A DNA stretch of 64,000 bases, taken from assembly GCF_000719345.1 (NCBI RefSeq), contig NZ_JOFX01000015.1, forward strand, positions 1 to 64,000. The letters are read 5' to 3'. The notes beneath the pieces were generated by a model, which searched no databases, had not been told where the DNA came from, and saw nothing but the letters and a program-made list of their open reading frames with translations. This document shows positions 1-10,824 of this stretch, one piece after another; position 1 is the first letter of the stretch, and every line of letters starts with the position of its first letter. Made by a program: the position numbers and the translations under genes. The DNA is from Streptomyces sp. NRRL F-2664. GTDB lineage: Bacteria; Actinomycetota; Actinomycetes; Streptomycetales; Streptomycetaceae.

Positions 1-59
1 AGTTCTCAAGGAACGGACGCTTCCTTCGTACTCACCCTCTCGGGCTTTCCTCCGGGCTT

Positions 60-270
60 CGTTCTGCTGTCCTGCGTTTCCGACTCTATCAGACTCTTTA
101 GGGCCCGATTTCCTCGGTGCTTTCCAGGTTCTCGCTTTCGCGATTCCCTTTCCGGCGATTCCAACCGTACCAGACCATTTCCGCGCCGCTATCGACTCGG
201 ATTTGCATTCTGTGGCCGTTGGAGGGCCTTTCCCTTTCGGGCGGACCAGACTTTATCAGGTATCCCCGAG
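60..270 (-). promoter_or_regulatory. Tandem promoters and leader of an rRNA operon lying beyond the left edge
   Basis: Read leftward, this stretch has three spaced -10-like hexamers in similar surroundings: TAAAGT (250-255), TACGGT (164-169) and TAGAGT (83-88), about 81-86 bp apart. The last sits in TCTGATAGAGTCGG, a sequence I know from Streptomyces 16S rRNA promoter regions. Positions 1-60 read leftward as a leader ending GTTCCTTGAGAACT, also typical of Streptomyces pre-16S RNA. The 16S gene should therefore begin shortly left of position 1 on the minus strand. The -35 boxes are not clear, as is common for Streptomyces rrn promoters. No protein gene is visible from 1 to 420. Confidence 0.7.
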
Positions 271-353
271 TCTGTTTGCCACCCGCCCGCACGGCTCGGC
301 CCGGACACACGTGTGTGCCGGACGTTCTTGCGGGGTGGAGACGACAACGTACT

Positions 354-393
354 GGAGCGGGGCCCCCGGATGCAAATCCGGTTGCCCCGCTCC
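354..393. terminator. Strong hairpin terminator between the RNase J gene and the rrn promoters
   Basis: A perfect 10-bp arm (354-363 with 384-393) encloses a second 6-bp stem (366-371 with 376-381) and a GCAA loop. It lies 28 bp past the RNase J stop codon and before the rrn promoters, so it probably ends the leftward RNase J transcript. There is no clear U tract, which is usual in Streptomyces. Confidence 0.65.
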
Positions 394-420
394 GGTGACG
401 GCGCTACGCGAGGGTCTGCA

Positions 421-2106
421 TCAGACCTCGACGACGACCGGGAGGATCATCGGACGGCGGCGGTAGCTGTCCGAGACCCACTTGCCCATCGTGCGGCGGA
501 TGAGCTGCTGGATCTGGTGCGGCTCGGCGACGCCGTCGGCCGCGGCGCGGGCGATGGCCTCCTCGATCTTGGTGATGACCGCACCGAAGGCTCCGTCGTC
601 GATGCCGGAACCGCGCGCCTGGATGTTCGGGCCGCTCACCACCTTGCCGGTGGTGCTGTCCACGACGACATAGACCGAGATGATGCCCTCGTCGCCGAGG
701 ATCCGGCGGTCCTTGAGCGAGGACTCCGTGACGTCGCCGACCGAGAGGCCGTCCACGTACACGTAGCCGGCCTGGACCTTGCCGGAGATGCGGGCCTTTC
801 CGTCGACCAGGTCGACGACCACGCCGTCCTCGGCGATGACGATCCGGTCCTTGGGGACGCCCGTCAGGGCGCCCAGCTCGGCGTTGGCGCGCAGGTGCCG
901 CCATTCGCCGTGGACCGGCATCAGGTTCCGGGGCTTGCAGATGTTGTAGAAGTACAGCAGCTCGCCGGCCGAGGCGTGGCCGGAGACGTGCACCTTGGCG
1001 TTGCCCTTGTGCACGACGTTGGCGCCCCAGCGGGTCAGGCCGTTGATCACGCGGTAGACCGCGTTCTCGTTGCCCGGGATCAGGGACGACGCCAGGATCA
1101 CGGTGTCGCCGGGGACGATCCGGATCTGGTGGTCGCGGTTCGCCATGCGGGACAGGGCCGCCATCGGCTCGCCCTGGGAGCCGGTGCAGACCAGCACGAC
1201 CTCCTCGGGCGGCAGGTCGTCGAGCGTCTTGACGTCCACGACGAGCCCGGCCGGGACGCGGAGGTAGCCCAGGTCGCGGGCGATGCCCATGTTGCGGACC
1301 ATCGAACGTCCGACGAAGGCGACCCGGCGGCCGTACTCGTGGGCGGCGTCGAGGATCTGCTGGATGCGGTGCACGTGGCTGGCGAAGCTGGCCACGATGA
1401 TCCGGTGGTGGGCGTTGGCGAAGACGTTCCGCAGGACCGAGGAGATCTCGCGCTCCGGCGGGACGAAGCCCGGGACCTCGGCGTTCGTCGAGTCCGACAG
1501 CAGGAGGTCGATGCCCTCCTCGCTGAGGCGCGCGAAGGCGTGCAGGTCCGTGAGGCGCCGGTCCAGCGGCAGCTGGTCCATCTTGAAGTCGCCGGTGGCG
1601 ACGACCAGGCCGGCTCCGGTGCGGATCGCCACGGCCAGCGCGTCCGGGATGGAGTGGTTGACCGCGATGAACTCGCAGTCGAACGGGCCGAGGGCCTCGC
1701 GCTCGCCCTCCTTCACCTCGAGGGTGTAGGGGCGGATGCGGTGCTCCTGGAGCTTGGCCTCGATGAGGGCCAGCGTCAGCTTGGATCCGATCAGCGGGAT
1801 GTCCGGCTTCTCCCGCAGGAGGTACGGGACGGCCCCGATGTGGTCCTCGTGGCCGTGCGTGAGGACGATGCCCTCGATGTCGTCGAGACGGTCCCGGATG
1901 GACGAGAAGTCCGGCAGGATCAGGTCGACGCCCGGCTGCTCCTCCTCGGGGAAGAGGACGCCGCAGTCGACGATCAGGAGGCGGCCGTCGTACTCGAAGA
2001 CGGTCATGTTGCGGCCGATCTCGCCGAGGCCACCCAGGGGGGTGACTCTGAGGCCGCCCTTGGGCAGCTTCGGCGGCGGACCGAGTTCCGGATGCGGATG
2101 GCTCAA
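421..2106 (-). CDS. rnj: Ribonuclease J (metallo-beta-lactamase/beta-CASP RNase)
   Basis: RNase J combines endonuclease and 5'-to-3' exonuclease activity and acts in mRNA decay and rRNA maturation in the cytoplasm. The product is 561 residues. The metallo-beta-lactamase zinc motif HGHEDH is at residues 84-89. A beta-CASP domain follows, with further conserved segments GDFKMDQ, SDSTN and SGHAS, and a C-terminal domain ends the protein. I chose a TTG start at 2106 because GAGGAG stands about 8 nt upstream and the resulting length matches what I remember for the Streptomyces protein. A longer frame to 2163 would add unconserved residues. It is the last gene before a strong terminator. Product certain, start likely. 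Confidence 0.95.
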   Translation of the reverse strand: MSHPHPELGPPPKLPKGGLRVTPLGGLGEIGRNMTVFEYDGRLLIVDCGVLFPEEEQPGVDLILPDFSSIRDRLDDIEGIVLTHGHEDHIGAVPYLLREKPDIPLIGSKLTLALIEAKLQEHRIRPYTLEVKEGEREALGPFDCEFIAVNHSIPDALAVAIRTGAGLVVATGDFKMDQLPLDRRLTDLHAFARLSEEGIDLLLSDSTNAEVPGFVPPEREISSVLRNVFANAHHRIIVASFASHVHRIQQILDAAHEYGRRVAFVGRSMVRNMGIARDLGYLRVPAGLVVDVKTLDDLPPEEVVLVCTGSQGEPMAALSRMANRDHQIRIVPGDTVILASSLIPGNENAVYRVINGLTRWGANVVHKGNAKVHVSGHASAGELLYFYNICKPRNLMPVHGEWRHLRANAELGALTGVPKDRIVIAEDGVVVDLVDGKARISGKVQAGYVYVDGLSVGDVTESSLKDRRILGDEGIISVYVVVDSTTGKVVSGPNIQARGSGIDDGAFGAVITKIEEAIARAAADGVAEPHQIQQLIRRTMGKWVSDSYRRRPMILPVVVEV

Positions 2107-2228
2107 AAGTGTCTCCTCACCACGCACGCCACGTACCCGGAAGGCACGTGGCGCGCATGTCATTCGTGCACTTGCTGTGTCTGCTCTGTATTTGTTCGGT
2201 CGTGCTTATTGAGTTGTGAAGTCCGTTG

Positions 2229-3128
2229 TCAGAGCTGTACCCCGCCCGCGGCAAGATCGATCTTGAGCTGGGCCGTCTCTTCGTCGGTCAGTTCGATCAG
2301 CGGGAGCCGCAGCGGGCCGGCGGGCAGGCCCTGCAGGTGGAGTGCTGCCTTGGTGGTCATCACGCCCTGCGTGCGGAACATGCCGGTGTACACGGGCAGC
2401 AGCTTCTGGTGGATCTCGGCGGCCTTCTGGACGTCCCCGGCGAGGTGGGCGTCCAGCATGGCGCGCAGGTCGGGGCTGACCACGTGGCCGACGACGGAGA
2501 CGAAGCCGACGGCGCCGACCGACAGGAGCGGCAGGTTCAGCATGTCGTCACCGGAGTACCAGGCCAGGCCGCTGCGCGCGATGGCCCAGCCGGCTCGGCC
2601 GAGGTCGCCCTTGGCGTCCTTGTTGGCGACGATGCGGGGGTGCTCCGCCAGCCGGACCAGGGTTTCGGTCTCGATGGGGACACCGCTGCGGCCGGGGATG
2701 TCGTAGAGCATGACCGGCAGCCCGGTGGCGTCGGCGATGGCCGTGAAGTGCCGGTAGAGGCCCTCCTGCGGCGGCTTGCTGTAGTACGGGGTGACGGCGA
2801 GCAGGCCGTGCGCGCCGGTGCGCTCGGCCTGGCGCGCGAGCTCCAGGGTGTGCCGGGTGTCGTTGGTGCCGATGCCGGCGACCACGTGGGCGCGGTCTCC
2901 GACCGCTTCGAGGACGGCTCGTACGAGGTCGTTTTTCTCCGCGTCGGTGGTGGTCGGCGACTCACCGGTGGTGCCGTTGACGATCAGGCCGTCGTTGCCT
3001 GCGTCCACCAGGTGGACGGCGAGCTGCTGCGCGCCATCGAGGTCGAGTGCGCCATCCGCCGTAAACGGCGTGATCATGGCGGTGAGGACCCGCCCGAAGG
3101 GGGTCTGCGGAGTCGAGATCGGAGCCAT
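2229..3128 (-). CDS. dapA: 4-hydroxy-tetrahydrodipicolinate synthase
   Basis: DapA condenses pyruvate with aspartate semialdehyde, the first step committed to diaminopimelate and lysine. The product is 299 residues, the usual length for this TIM-barrel family. Visible family motifs are NGTTGES in the substrate loop, VTPYYSKPP with the catalytic tyrosine, YDIPGR, and VANKDAKGD carrying the Schiff-base lysine. ATG 3128 gives the standard N-terminus MAPISTPQ but has no obvious ribosome-binding site. ATG 3152 in the same frame would add eight residues and is the alternative. dapB lies about 2.5 kb away at 5670-6422 on the same strand but is not contiguous. Streptomycetes often have more than one dapA copy. 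Confidence 0.93.
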   Translation of the reverse strand: MAPISTPQTPFGRVLTAMITPFTADGALDLDGAQQLAVHLVDAGNDGLIVNGTTGESPTTTDAEKNDLVRAVLEAVGDRAHVVAGIGTNDTRHTLELARQAERTGAHGLLAVTPYYSKPPQEGLYRHFTAIADATGLPVMLYDIPGRSGVPIETETLVRLAEHPRIVANKDAKGDLGRAGWAIARSGLAWYSGDDMLNLPLLSVGAVGFVSVVGHVVSPDLRAMLDAHLAGDVQKAAEIHQKLLPVYTGMFRTQGVMTTKAALHLQGLPAGPLRLPLIELTDEETAQLKIDLAAGGVQL

Positions 3129-3328
3129 GGGTAACACGCTACTCGCTGCCATGCTCGCCGTGTCCCCTCGGGGGACGTCAACCGTGTGTTGGACGCCGGC
3201 ACTGCCTGCTCGGGGGTTCAAGCAGTGCCGGGTCCGTTTGATCAGCCTAGATGAACTTTCCGAAACGCCGCAATACGGACACTTCGGACTTGACTCAGTA
3301 CATCTGTACGCCAGGGGTGTAACGGCCC

Positions 3329-4069
3329 TTACGGGGCAACGCGACCGTTGGCGTTGTACGCCGCGTACGTCAGCGGCATGAGCTTCGCCCAGTGCTGCTC
3401 CATCTTCTCGCCGACCATCTCGATCTCCCGCTGCGGGAAGGAGGGCACGGTCGCGAGCTCGTGCTGGGTGCGCAGGCCCAGAAAGTGCATGAGCGAGCGG
3501 GCGTTGCAGGTGGCGTACATCGAGGAGAAGAGACCGACCGGCAGGACCGAACGGGCCACCTCGCGGGCCACTCCCGCGGCGAGCATCTCCTGGTAGGCCT
3601 CGTAGGCCTGCACGTACGAGTCCTCCATGACGCGGGCGGTCAGCTCCTGCTGGGCCGCAGTGCCCTCGACGAACACGTACTTGCCGGGGCGGCCCTCCTG
3701 GACGAGCTTGCGTTCGGCGTCGGGAACGTAGAAGACCGGTTCGAGCTCCCTGTAGCGGCCCGACTCCTCGTTGTAGGACCAGCCCACCCTGTGGCGCATG
3801 AACTCCCGGAAGACGAAGATCGGGGCACTGATGAAGAAGGTCATCGAGTTGTGCTCGAAGGGGCTGCCGTGGCGGTCCCGCATCAGGTAGTTGATCAACC
3901 CCTTGGAGCGCTCAGGGTCCTTCTGGAGCTCGTCCAGGGACTGCTCACCGGCCGTGGAGACGCGGGCCGCCCACAACACGTCGGAGTCGGCGGCGGAGTG
4001 CTTGACCAGCTCCACCGATACGTCGCTGCGGAAACTGGGTTTCAGATCTGAAGCGGCGGTCTCGCTCAC
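3329..4069 (-). CDS. thyX: FAD-dependent thymidylate synthase
   Basis: ThyX makes dTMP from dUMP using methylenetetrahydrofolate, FAD and NADPH, and replaces or supplements ThyA. The product is 246 residues. The diagnostic RHRx7S motif is at residues 92-103 and continues through NEESGRY (100-106). The phosphate- and flavin-binding region RSLMHFLGLR lies near the C-terminus. GTG 4069 was chosen because AAGGA lies upstream and the length matches the family; the open frame to 4225 gives an unconserved extension. It follows dapA in orientation with a 200-bp gap, so it may have its own promoter in the divergent region 4070-4293. Confidence 0.95.
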   Translation of the reverse strand: MSETAASDLKPSFRSDVSVELVKHSAADSDVLWAARVSTAGEQSLDELQKDPERSKGLINYLMRDRHGSPFEHNSMTFFISAPIFVFREFMRHRVGWSYNEESGRYRELEPVFYVPDAERKLVQEGRPGKYVFVEGTAAQQELTARVMEDSYVQAYEAYQEMLAAGVAREVARSVLPVGLFSSMYATCNARSLMHFLGLRTQHELATVPSFPQREIEMVGEKMEQHWAKLMPLTYAAYNANGRVAP

Positions 4070-4293
4070 CGGGGGTCCTTCCACACGTGCGTCCTGGGGC
4101 GCGCCCACTCTACGGCGCGCCCCGCCGGTCCCCGTGCAGGCCCACCTGCCGCCCGGGGGTGCGCACGGCGGTGGCACAGCTGACGCACAGCCACGAATTC
4201 CGAGCAATGTCCGTAATTGCGGCACCGATTGGACGGCCCGTTCGTCCTACGGAGAAGAACCCACCCCCATCGAGCCCGAGGAGAATCCCTCTC

Positions 4294-4533
4294 ATGTTTC
4301 GCCGGCGCGAACCCGTCCCGTTCGCCTTCGTCGCCGAGGCCGACCGTTTCCGCAGCAATGTCACCCCTCCGCCGCGCGAGCGGCTGGGCCGGGCCCAGTT
4401 GGCCGCCCGTAGCCTGGTCGGACTGAGCGTGGTCGCGGGGCTGGCCGGGTCGCTGCTCTTCGGCATACCGGCGCTGCAGCCGAACACGTCACCGGAGAAG
4501 TCGCAGCAGTCCACTGCCTCCGAGGGACGGTAG
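4294..4533 (+). CDS. Small single-span membrane protein, unknown function
   Basis: The product is 79 residues: a charged N-terminal half with MFRRREPVPFAF, then one hydrophobic segment at about residues 41-60 (LVGLSVVAGLAGSLLFG) and a short polar tail. GAGGAG lies about 10 nt before ATG 4294. The frame is open further upstream, but that part has no matching ribosome-binding site. It is transcribed away from thyX and leads into the PH-domain gene 48 bp downstream, probably as one unit. Similar short proteins occur at this position in other Streptomyces as far as I recall. No function can be assigned. Confidence 0.65.
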   Translation: MFRRREPVPFAFVAEADRFRSNVTPPPRERLGRAQLAARSLVGLSVVAGLAGSLLFGIPALQPNTSPEKSQQSTASEGR

Positions 4534-4581
4534 CCTCACGGGCACAGCCCTACCGAACGTGCATGTGAGTGAGGTCCAGCC

Positions 4582-5151
4582 GTGCCCCTGCCCTTCCTGA
4601 CGGCCGACGGCGTCTCCGATGCGGATGACGTCGGCGACGAGGTCCTGGCCCATGCCGACGACGACCACGACCGCTGGCGGCGGCCCTACCGGCCCGGCCC
4701 CTGGCGCGTGGCCATCGCCGCACTGCTGCTCCTCCTGTCCGCCTTCATGCTCCTGGCCACCATGATCGTCGCCTTCGCCGGCGGGGGCTGGGCCGGAGCG
4801 GGCTCGTGCCTGGCCGCCGCCCTCGCCGTCCTGGCCTCGGCGCTGCAGATGCTGCGCGTCGGCGTATGGGTCAGCCGTACGGGCCTGCGCCGGGTCGGAT
4901 TCTTCGTGACCCGCACGATCCCGTGGAACGAGGTCACCGGGCTCCGTACGGTGCAGCAGCCGGTGCGCTGGCTCGGGCTGCCGCGGACCGTGCAGGGGCA
5001 GGCGCTCACGGTGTCCGCCCGGGGCGTCGAGGAGCCGCCGGTGCTGCTGACCGACCACAACGCCGATTTCCTGTCGCGGGCCGAGGCCTTCGACCGGGCC
5101 TCCGACGCGGTCGAGGCATGGGCGGAGGAGTACCGGGCCGTGCCCGCCTGA
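4582..5151 (+). CDS. Membrane protein with bacterial PH domain
   Basis: The product is 189 residues. An acidic N-terminus of about 30 residues precedes two hydrophobic helices (about 43-68 and 74-92). Then comes a soluble domain starting GVWVSRTGLRRVGFF and IPWNEVTGLRTV, which resembles the small bacterial PH domain seen in mycobacterial Cfp6-type antigens. Such proteins are membrane-anchored with the PH fold facing the cytoplasm; ligand and role are unknown. The start codon at 4582 is GTG. It follows the small membrane-protein gene closely and converges on the gene at 5202, with a shared hairpin between them. Family call fairly confident, function not. Confidence 0.75.
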   Translation: MPLPFLTADGVSDADDVGDEVLAHADDDHDRWRRPYRPGPWRVAIAALLLLLSAFMLLATMIVAFAGGGWAGAGSCLAAALAVLASALQMLRVGVWVSRTGLRRVGFFVTRTIPWNEVTGLRTVQQPVRWLGLPRTVQGQALTVSARGVEEPPVLLTDHNADFLSRAEAFDRASDAVEAWAEEYRAVPA

Positions 5152-5191
5152 CACCCGGTTCCCGGGGTACGACGGGACGCGCCGCGGGACG

Positions 5192-5216
5192 CCCGTACAG
5201 GTCAGGCCTGTACGGG
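5192..5216. terminator. Bidirectional hairpin spanning a stop codon
   Basis: A perfect 10-bp inverted repeat (5192-5201 with 5207-5216) with a 5-nt loop lies between two convergent genes. The loop and left edge include the TGA stop (5202-5204) of the leftward gene, so the last codons of that gene form part of the hairpin. Confidence 0.6.
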
Positions 5217-5654
5217 CTTCTTGTCGTGCAGGGCGATCGCCCGCTGCATGGCCTTGCGCGCCCGCGGGGTGTCCCGGGCGTCGTGGTAGGCGACGGCGAG
5301 CCGGAACCAGGTGCGCCAGTCCCCCGGCGCGTCCTCGGTCTCGGCCCTGCGGCGTGCGAAGACCTCGTCGGCCGAGTCGCGCAGGATGCGGCCGTACTGG
5401 TCGCGCTCCAGCTCGTCCACAGGCAGGCCGCCCTCCGCCTCCAGCTCACCGGCGAGCTGGTGGGCCCTGGTCACGAACTGCGTGTTCTTCCACAGGAACC
5501 AGATGCCGATGAGAGGCAGGATCAGCACGGCCACCCCGAAGGTGACGGTGAGCCAGGTGCCCTGCCGGATCAGCAGCAGGCCCCGGCTGCCGACCAGGAC
5601 GAAGTAGACGACCAGGACGGCGGCCGTGATGAGGTACGTGATCTTCGCGCGCAT
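5202..5654 (-). CDS. Membrane-anchored tetratricopeptide-like protein
   Basis: The product is 150 residues. Two N-terminal membrane helices are visible (about residues 5-30 and 33-56). They are followed by a soluble region with a TPR-like pair, of which DWRTWFRLAVAYHDARDTPRARKAMQRAIAL is the clearest helix-turn-helix repeat. TPR segments mediate protein-protein contacts, and the partner is not evident here. It starts 15 bp downstream of the dapB stop site on the same strand order, so it sits just after dapB in transcription. Its stop codon is inside a terminator hairpin. Conserved in Streptomyces at this position from memory; function unknown. Confidence 0.75.
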   Translation of the reverse strand: MRAKITYLITAAVLVVYFVLVGSRGLLLIRQGTWLTVTFGVAVLILPLIGIWFLWKNTQFVTRAHQLAGELEAEGGLPVDELERDQYGRILRDSADEVFARRRAETEDAPGDWRTWFRLAVAYHDARDTPRARKAMQRAIALHDKKPVQA

Positions 5655-5669
5655 CGTGAATCAGTCCGG

Positions 5670-7824
<2,155 letters not shown>

Positions 7825-7828
<4 letters not shown>

Positions 7829-10062
7829 TTGTCGGAGTCGTCCTTGTCCGCATCGGCGTCGGCGGTCTCGCCCTCGATCACGGGGACCAGGGAGAGCTTG
7901 CCGCGCTGGTCGATCTCGGCGATCTCGACCTGCACCTTGGTGCCGACCGCGAGCACGTCCTCGACGTTCTCCACGCGCTTGCCACCGGCGAGCTTGCGGA
8001 TCTGCGAGATGTGCAGCAGGCCGTCCTTGCCGGGCATGAGGGAGACGAAGGCACCGAAGGTGGTGGTCTTGACGACCGTACCCAGGTAGCGCTCGCCGAC
8101 CTCCGGCATGGTCGGGTTGGCGATCGAGTTGATCGTCGCGCGGGCCGCCTCGGCGGCCGGGCCGTCGGCGGCACCGATGTAGATGGTGCCGTCGTCCTCG
8201 ATCGTGATCTCGGCGCCGGTGTCCTCCTGGATCTGGTTGATCATCTTGCCCTTGGGGCCGATGACCTCACCGATCTTGTCCACCGGGATCTTGACGGTGA
8301 TGATCCGCGGGGCGAACGGGGACATCGCGTCCGGCGTGTCGATCGCTTCCATCATCACGTCGAGGATGTGGAGGCGGGCGTCGCGGGCCTGCTTGAGGGC
8401 GGCGGCCAGGACGGAGGCCGGGATGCCGTCGAGCTTGGTGTCCAGCTGGAGCGCGGTGACGAACTCCTTGGTGCCGGCGACCTTGAAGTCCATGTCGCCG
8501 AAGGCGTCCTCCGCACCGAGGATGTCGGTGAGGGCGACGTAGTGCGTCTTGCCGTCGATCTCCTGGGAGATCAGGCCCATGGCGATACCGGCGACGGGGG
8601 CCTTGAGGGGCACACCGGCGTTCAGCAGCGACATGGTGGAGGCGCAGACCGAGCCCATGGACGTCGAACCGTTGGAGCCGAGGGCCTCGGACACCTGGCG
8701 GATCGCGTAGGGGAACTCCTCGCGGGTCGGCAGGACCGGCACGATCGCGCGCTCGGCGAGCGCGCCGTGGCCGATCTCGCGGCGCTTCGGGGAACCGACG
8801 CGGCCGGTCTCGCCGACGGAGTACGGCGGGAAGTTGTAGTTGTGCATGTAGCGCTTGCGGGTCACCGGGGAGAGGGTGTCCAGCTGCTGCTCCATGCGGA
8901 GCATGTTGAGGGTGGTGACGCCCAGGATCTGGGTCTCGCCACGCTCGAACAGCGCCGAGCCGTGCACGCGCGGGATGGCCTCGACCTCGGCGGCGAGGGT
9001 ACGGATGTCCGTGAGCCCGCGGCCGTCGATGCGGACCTTGTCCTTGATGACGCGCTCGCGGACCAGAGCCTTGGTCAGGCTGCGGTAGGCGGCGGAGATC
9101 TCCTTCTCGCGGCCCTCGAAGGCCGGGAGGAGCTTCTCGGCGGCGATCTCCTTGACGCGGTCCAGCTCGGCCTCGCGGTCCTGCTTGCCCGCGATGGTCA
9201 GCGCCTGGGAGAGCTCGCCCTTGACCGCGGCCGCGAGGGCCTCGTACACGTCGTCCTGGTAGTCCAGGAAGACCGGGAACTCGCCCTCGGGCTTCGCGGC
9301 CTTGGCGGCCAGGTCGGCCTGCGCCTTGCAGAGGACCTTGATGAACGGCTTCGCGGCGTCCAGACCGGCGGCGACGACCTCCTCGGTCGGGGCCTCGGCG
9401 CCACCCTTGACCAGGGCGATGGTCTTCTCGGTGGCCTCGGCCTCGACCATCATGATCGCGACGTCGCCGTCCTCCAGGACGCGGCCCGCGACGACCATGT
9501 CGAAGACGGCGTCCTCGAGCTCGGTGTGCGTCGGGAAGGCCACCCACTGGCCGCGGATCAGCGCGACGCGGACGCCGCCGATCGGGCCGGAGAAGGGCAG
9601 GCCGGCGAGCTGGGTGGACGCGGACGCGGCGTTGATCGCGATGACGTCGTACAGGTGGTCCGGGTTGAGCGCCATGATGGTGGCGACGACCTGGATCTCG
9701 TTGCGCAGGCCCTTCTTGAAGGACGGGCGCAGCGGGCGGTCGATGAGGCGGCAGGTGAGGATCGCGTCCTCGGAGGGCCGGCCCTCACGGCGGAAGAAGG
9801 AGCCGGGGATCTTGCCGGCCGCGTACTGCCGCTCCTCGACGTCCACCGTCAGGGGGAAGAAGTCGAGCTGGTCCTTGGGCTTCTTCGACGCGGTGGTGGC
9901 GGACAGCACCATCGTGTCGTCGTCCAGGTAGGCAACGGCGGAGCCGGCGGCCTGGCGGGCCAGGCGGCCCGTCTCGAAGCGGATGGTGCGGGTGCCGAAG
10001 GAGCCGTTGTCGATGACGGCCTCGGCGTAGTGGGTCTCGTTCTCCACTAGCGTTTTCTCCAT
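7825..10062 (-). CDS. pnp: Polynucleotide phosphorylase
   Basis: PNPase degrades RNA phosphorolytically from the 3' end and can add heteropolymeric tails. In Streptomyces it has also been called guanosine pentaphosphate synthetase I. The product is 745 residues. Order: first RNase PH-like domain (about 10-240, with [10 protein letters not shown]), all-alpha linker, second RNase PH-like domain (about 340-560, with [14 protein letters not shown]), KH domain (about 595-655, [19 protein letters not shown]) and S1 domain (about 665-735). ATG 10062 has GGAG upstream; a GTG five codons later with its own GGAG is an alternative. A long structured leader separates it from rpsO. Confidence 0.97.
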
Positions 10063-10309
10063 TTTCGTCGTCTCCGTCCGCCGCCCGTGTGGCGGAGAAC
10101 GGTTGCGGAGAAGCGCTCCTGGCGTGCTGGCCGGTCTTCGATCGAAGCACCCGGTTCGTTGCCCGTGCGGGGCATTCCGGGTGCCACTACCGAGGACCGG
10201 CGGCGTGGGAGGGCGCTCCTCCTCTTCAGTTGTGCACGTCTCGTCGTCGGACGTACACGTGCGTCCGTTCCAGACTACAAAGGGACCGGTCCGTACCGCA
10301 CGTACAGCA
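10063..10309 (-). other. pnp leader / rpsO-pnp intergenic region with inverted repeats
   Basis: This 247-bp leader holds two clear inverted repeats: 10077-10082 with 10091-10096, and 10147-10154 with 10177-10184. In S. coelicolor the rpsO-pnp intergenic RNA is known to be processed by RNase III, so these stems are candidate processing sites here. A pnp promoter is expected in the segment, but I cannot assign -35 and -10 boxes. Confidence 0.4.
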
Positions 10310-10345
10310 AAGGGAGCGGCCCCCGGATGTGGGAACCGCTCCCTT
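10310..10345 (-). terminator. Terminator-like hairpin after rpsO
   Basis: Perfect 10-bp arms (10310-10319 and 10336-10345) flank a 16-nt loop, 10 bp beyond the rpsO stop. In the leftward RNA the stem is followed by UUUGC, a short U run. Read-through into pnp is likely, as in other bacteria. Confidence 0.6.
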
Positions 10346-10354
10346 CACGGCGTC

Positions 10355-10642
10355 TTACTTGGCGCCGGCCGCACCGCGGCGGATGCCGAGGCGCTCGACC
10401 AGCGTACGGAAGCGCTGGATGTCCTTCTTGGCCAGGTACTGCAGCAGGCGGCGGCGCTGGCCGACCAGGATCAGCAGACCACGACGGGAGTGGTGGTCGT
10501 GCTTGTGGGTCTTGAGGTGCTCGGTCAGGTCCGAGATGCGGCGGGACAGCATCGCGACCTGGACCTCGGGAGAGCCGGTGTCGCCCTCCTTGGCACCGAA
10601 TTCGGCGATGATCTGCTTCTTGGTAGCGGCGTCAAGCGGCAC
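10355..10642 (-). CDS. rpsO: 30S ribosomal protein S15
   Basis: S15 binds the central domain of 16S rRNA early in small-subunit assembly. The product is 95 residues from GTG 10642, beginning [16 protein letters not shown], with the rRNA-contact segment [12 protein letters not shown] and [16 protein letters not shown] stands 6 nt upstream of the GTG and fixes the start; the open frame to 10780 is leader. Its position directly upstream of pnp is widely conserved. A CCCCAG/CTGGGG stem at 10680-10701 in the leader might be part of an S15 autoregulatory structure, which is inference. Confidence 0.97.
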   Translation of the reverse strand: MPLDAATKKQIIAEFGAKEGDTGSPEVQVAMLSRRISDLTEHLKTHKHDHHSRRGLLILVGQRRRLLQYLAKKDIQRFRTLVERLGIRRGAAGAK

Positions 10643-10679
10643 GCTTACTCCTCGTTCAGGTCTTCTTGGCCACCGAGTG

Positions 10680-10701
10680 CCCCAGGTCTGAGTCTCTGGG
10701 G
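10680..10701 (-). promoter_or_regulatory. Leader hairpin upstream of rpsO
   Basis: A 6-bp stem (10680-10685 with 10696-10701) closes a 10-nt loop about 40 nt before the rpsO start codon. S15 represses its own translation through leader structures in several bacteria, though these are not conserved in sequence. A role here is only a suggestion. Confidence 0.3.
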
Positions 10702-10824
10702 AGCTTCCGTTACTCGGGAGGCGGGGTCCGCTGAGCGCAGTCCACAGACCCCTTCGCAGGGATCCGGGGGACGCGTACACAAACGGCCGTCACACAGCGT
10801 ACCAGGCTGCCGCTCCGCCCCGTC

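Noticed and set aside
354..393. The nested stem-loop as a possible tRNA or small RNA
   Set aside because: It lacks the cloverleaf length, T and anticodon arms, and fits a terminator at the end of RNase J.
313..2706. A 797-residue plus-strand reading frame opposite RNase J and dapA
   Set aside because: It is antisense to two clearly conserved genes, has Asp/Val/Arg/Gly-rich shadow composition and no domain. Shadow frames are expected in GC-rich DNA.
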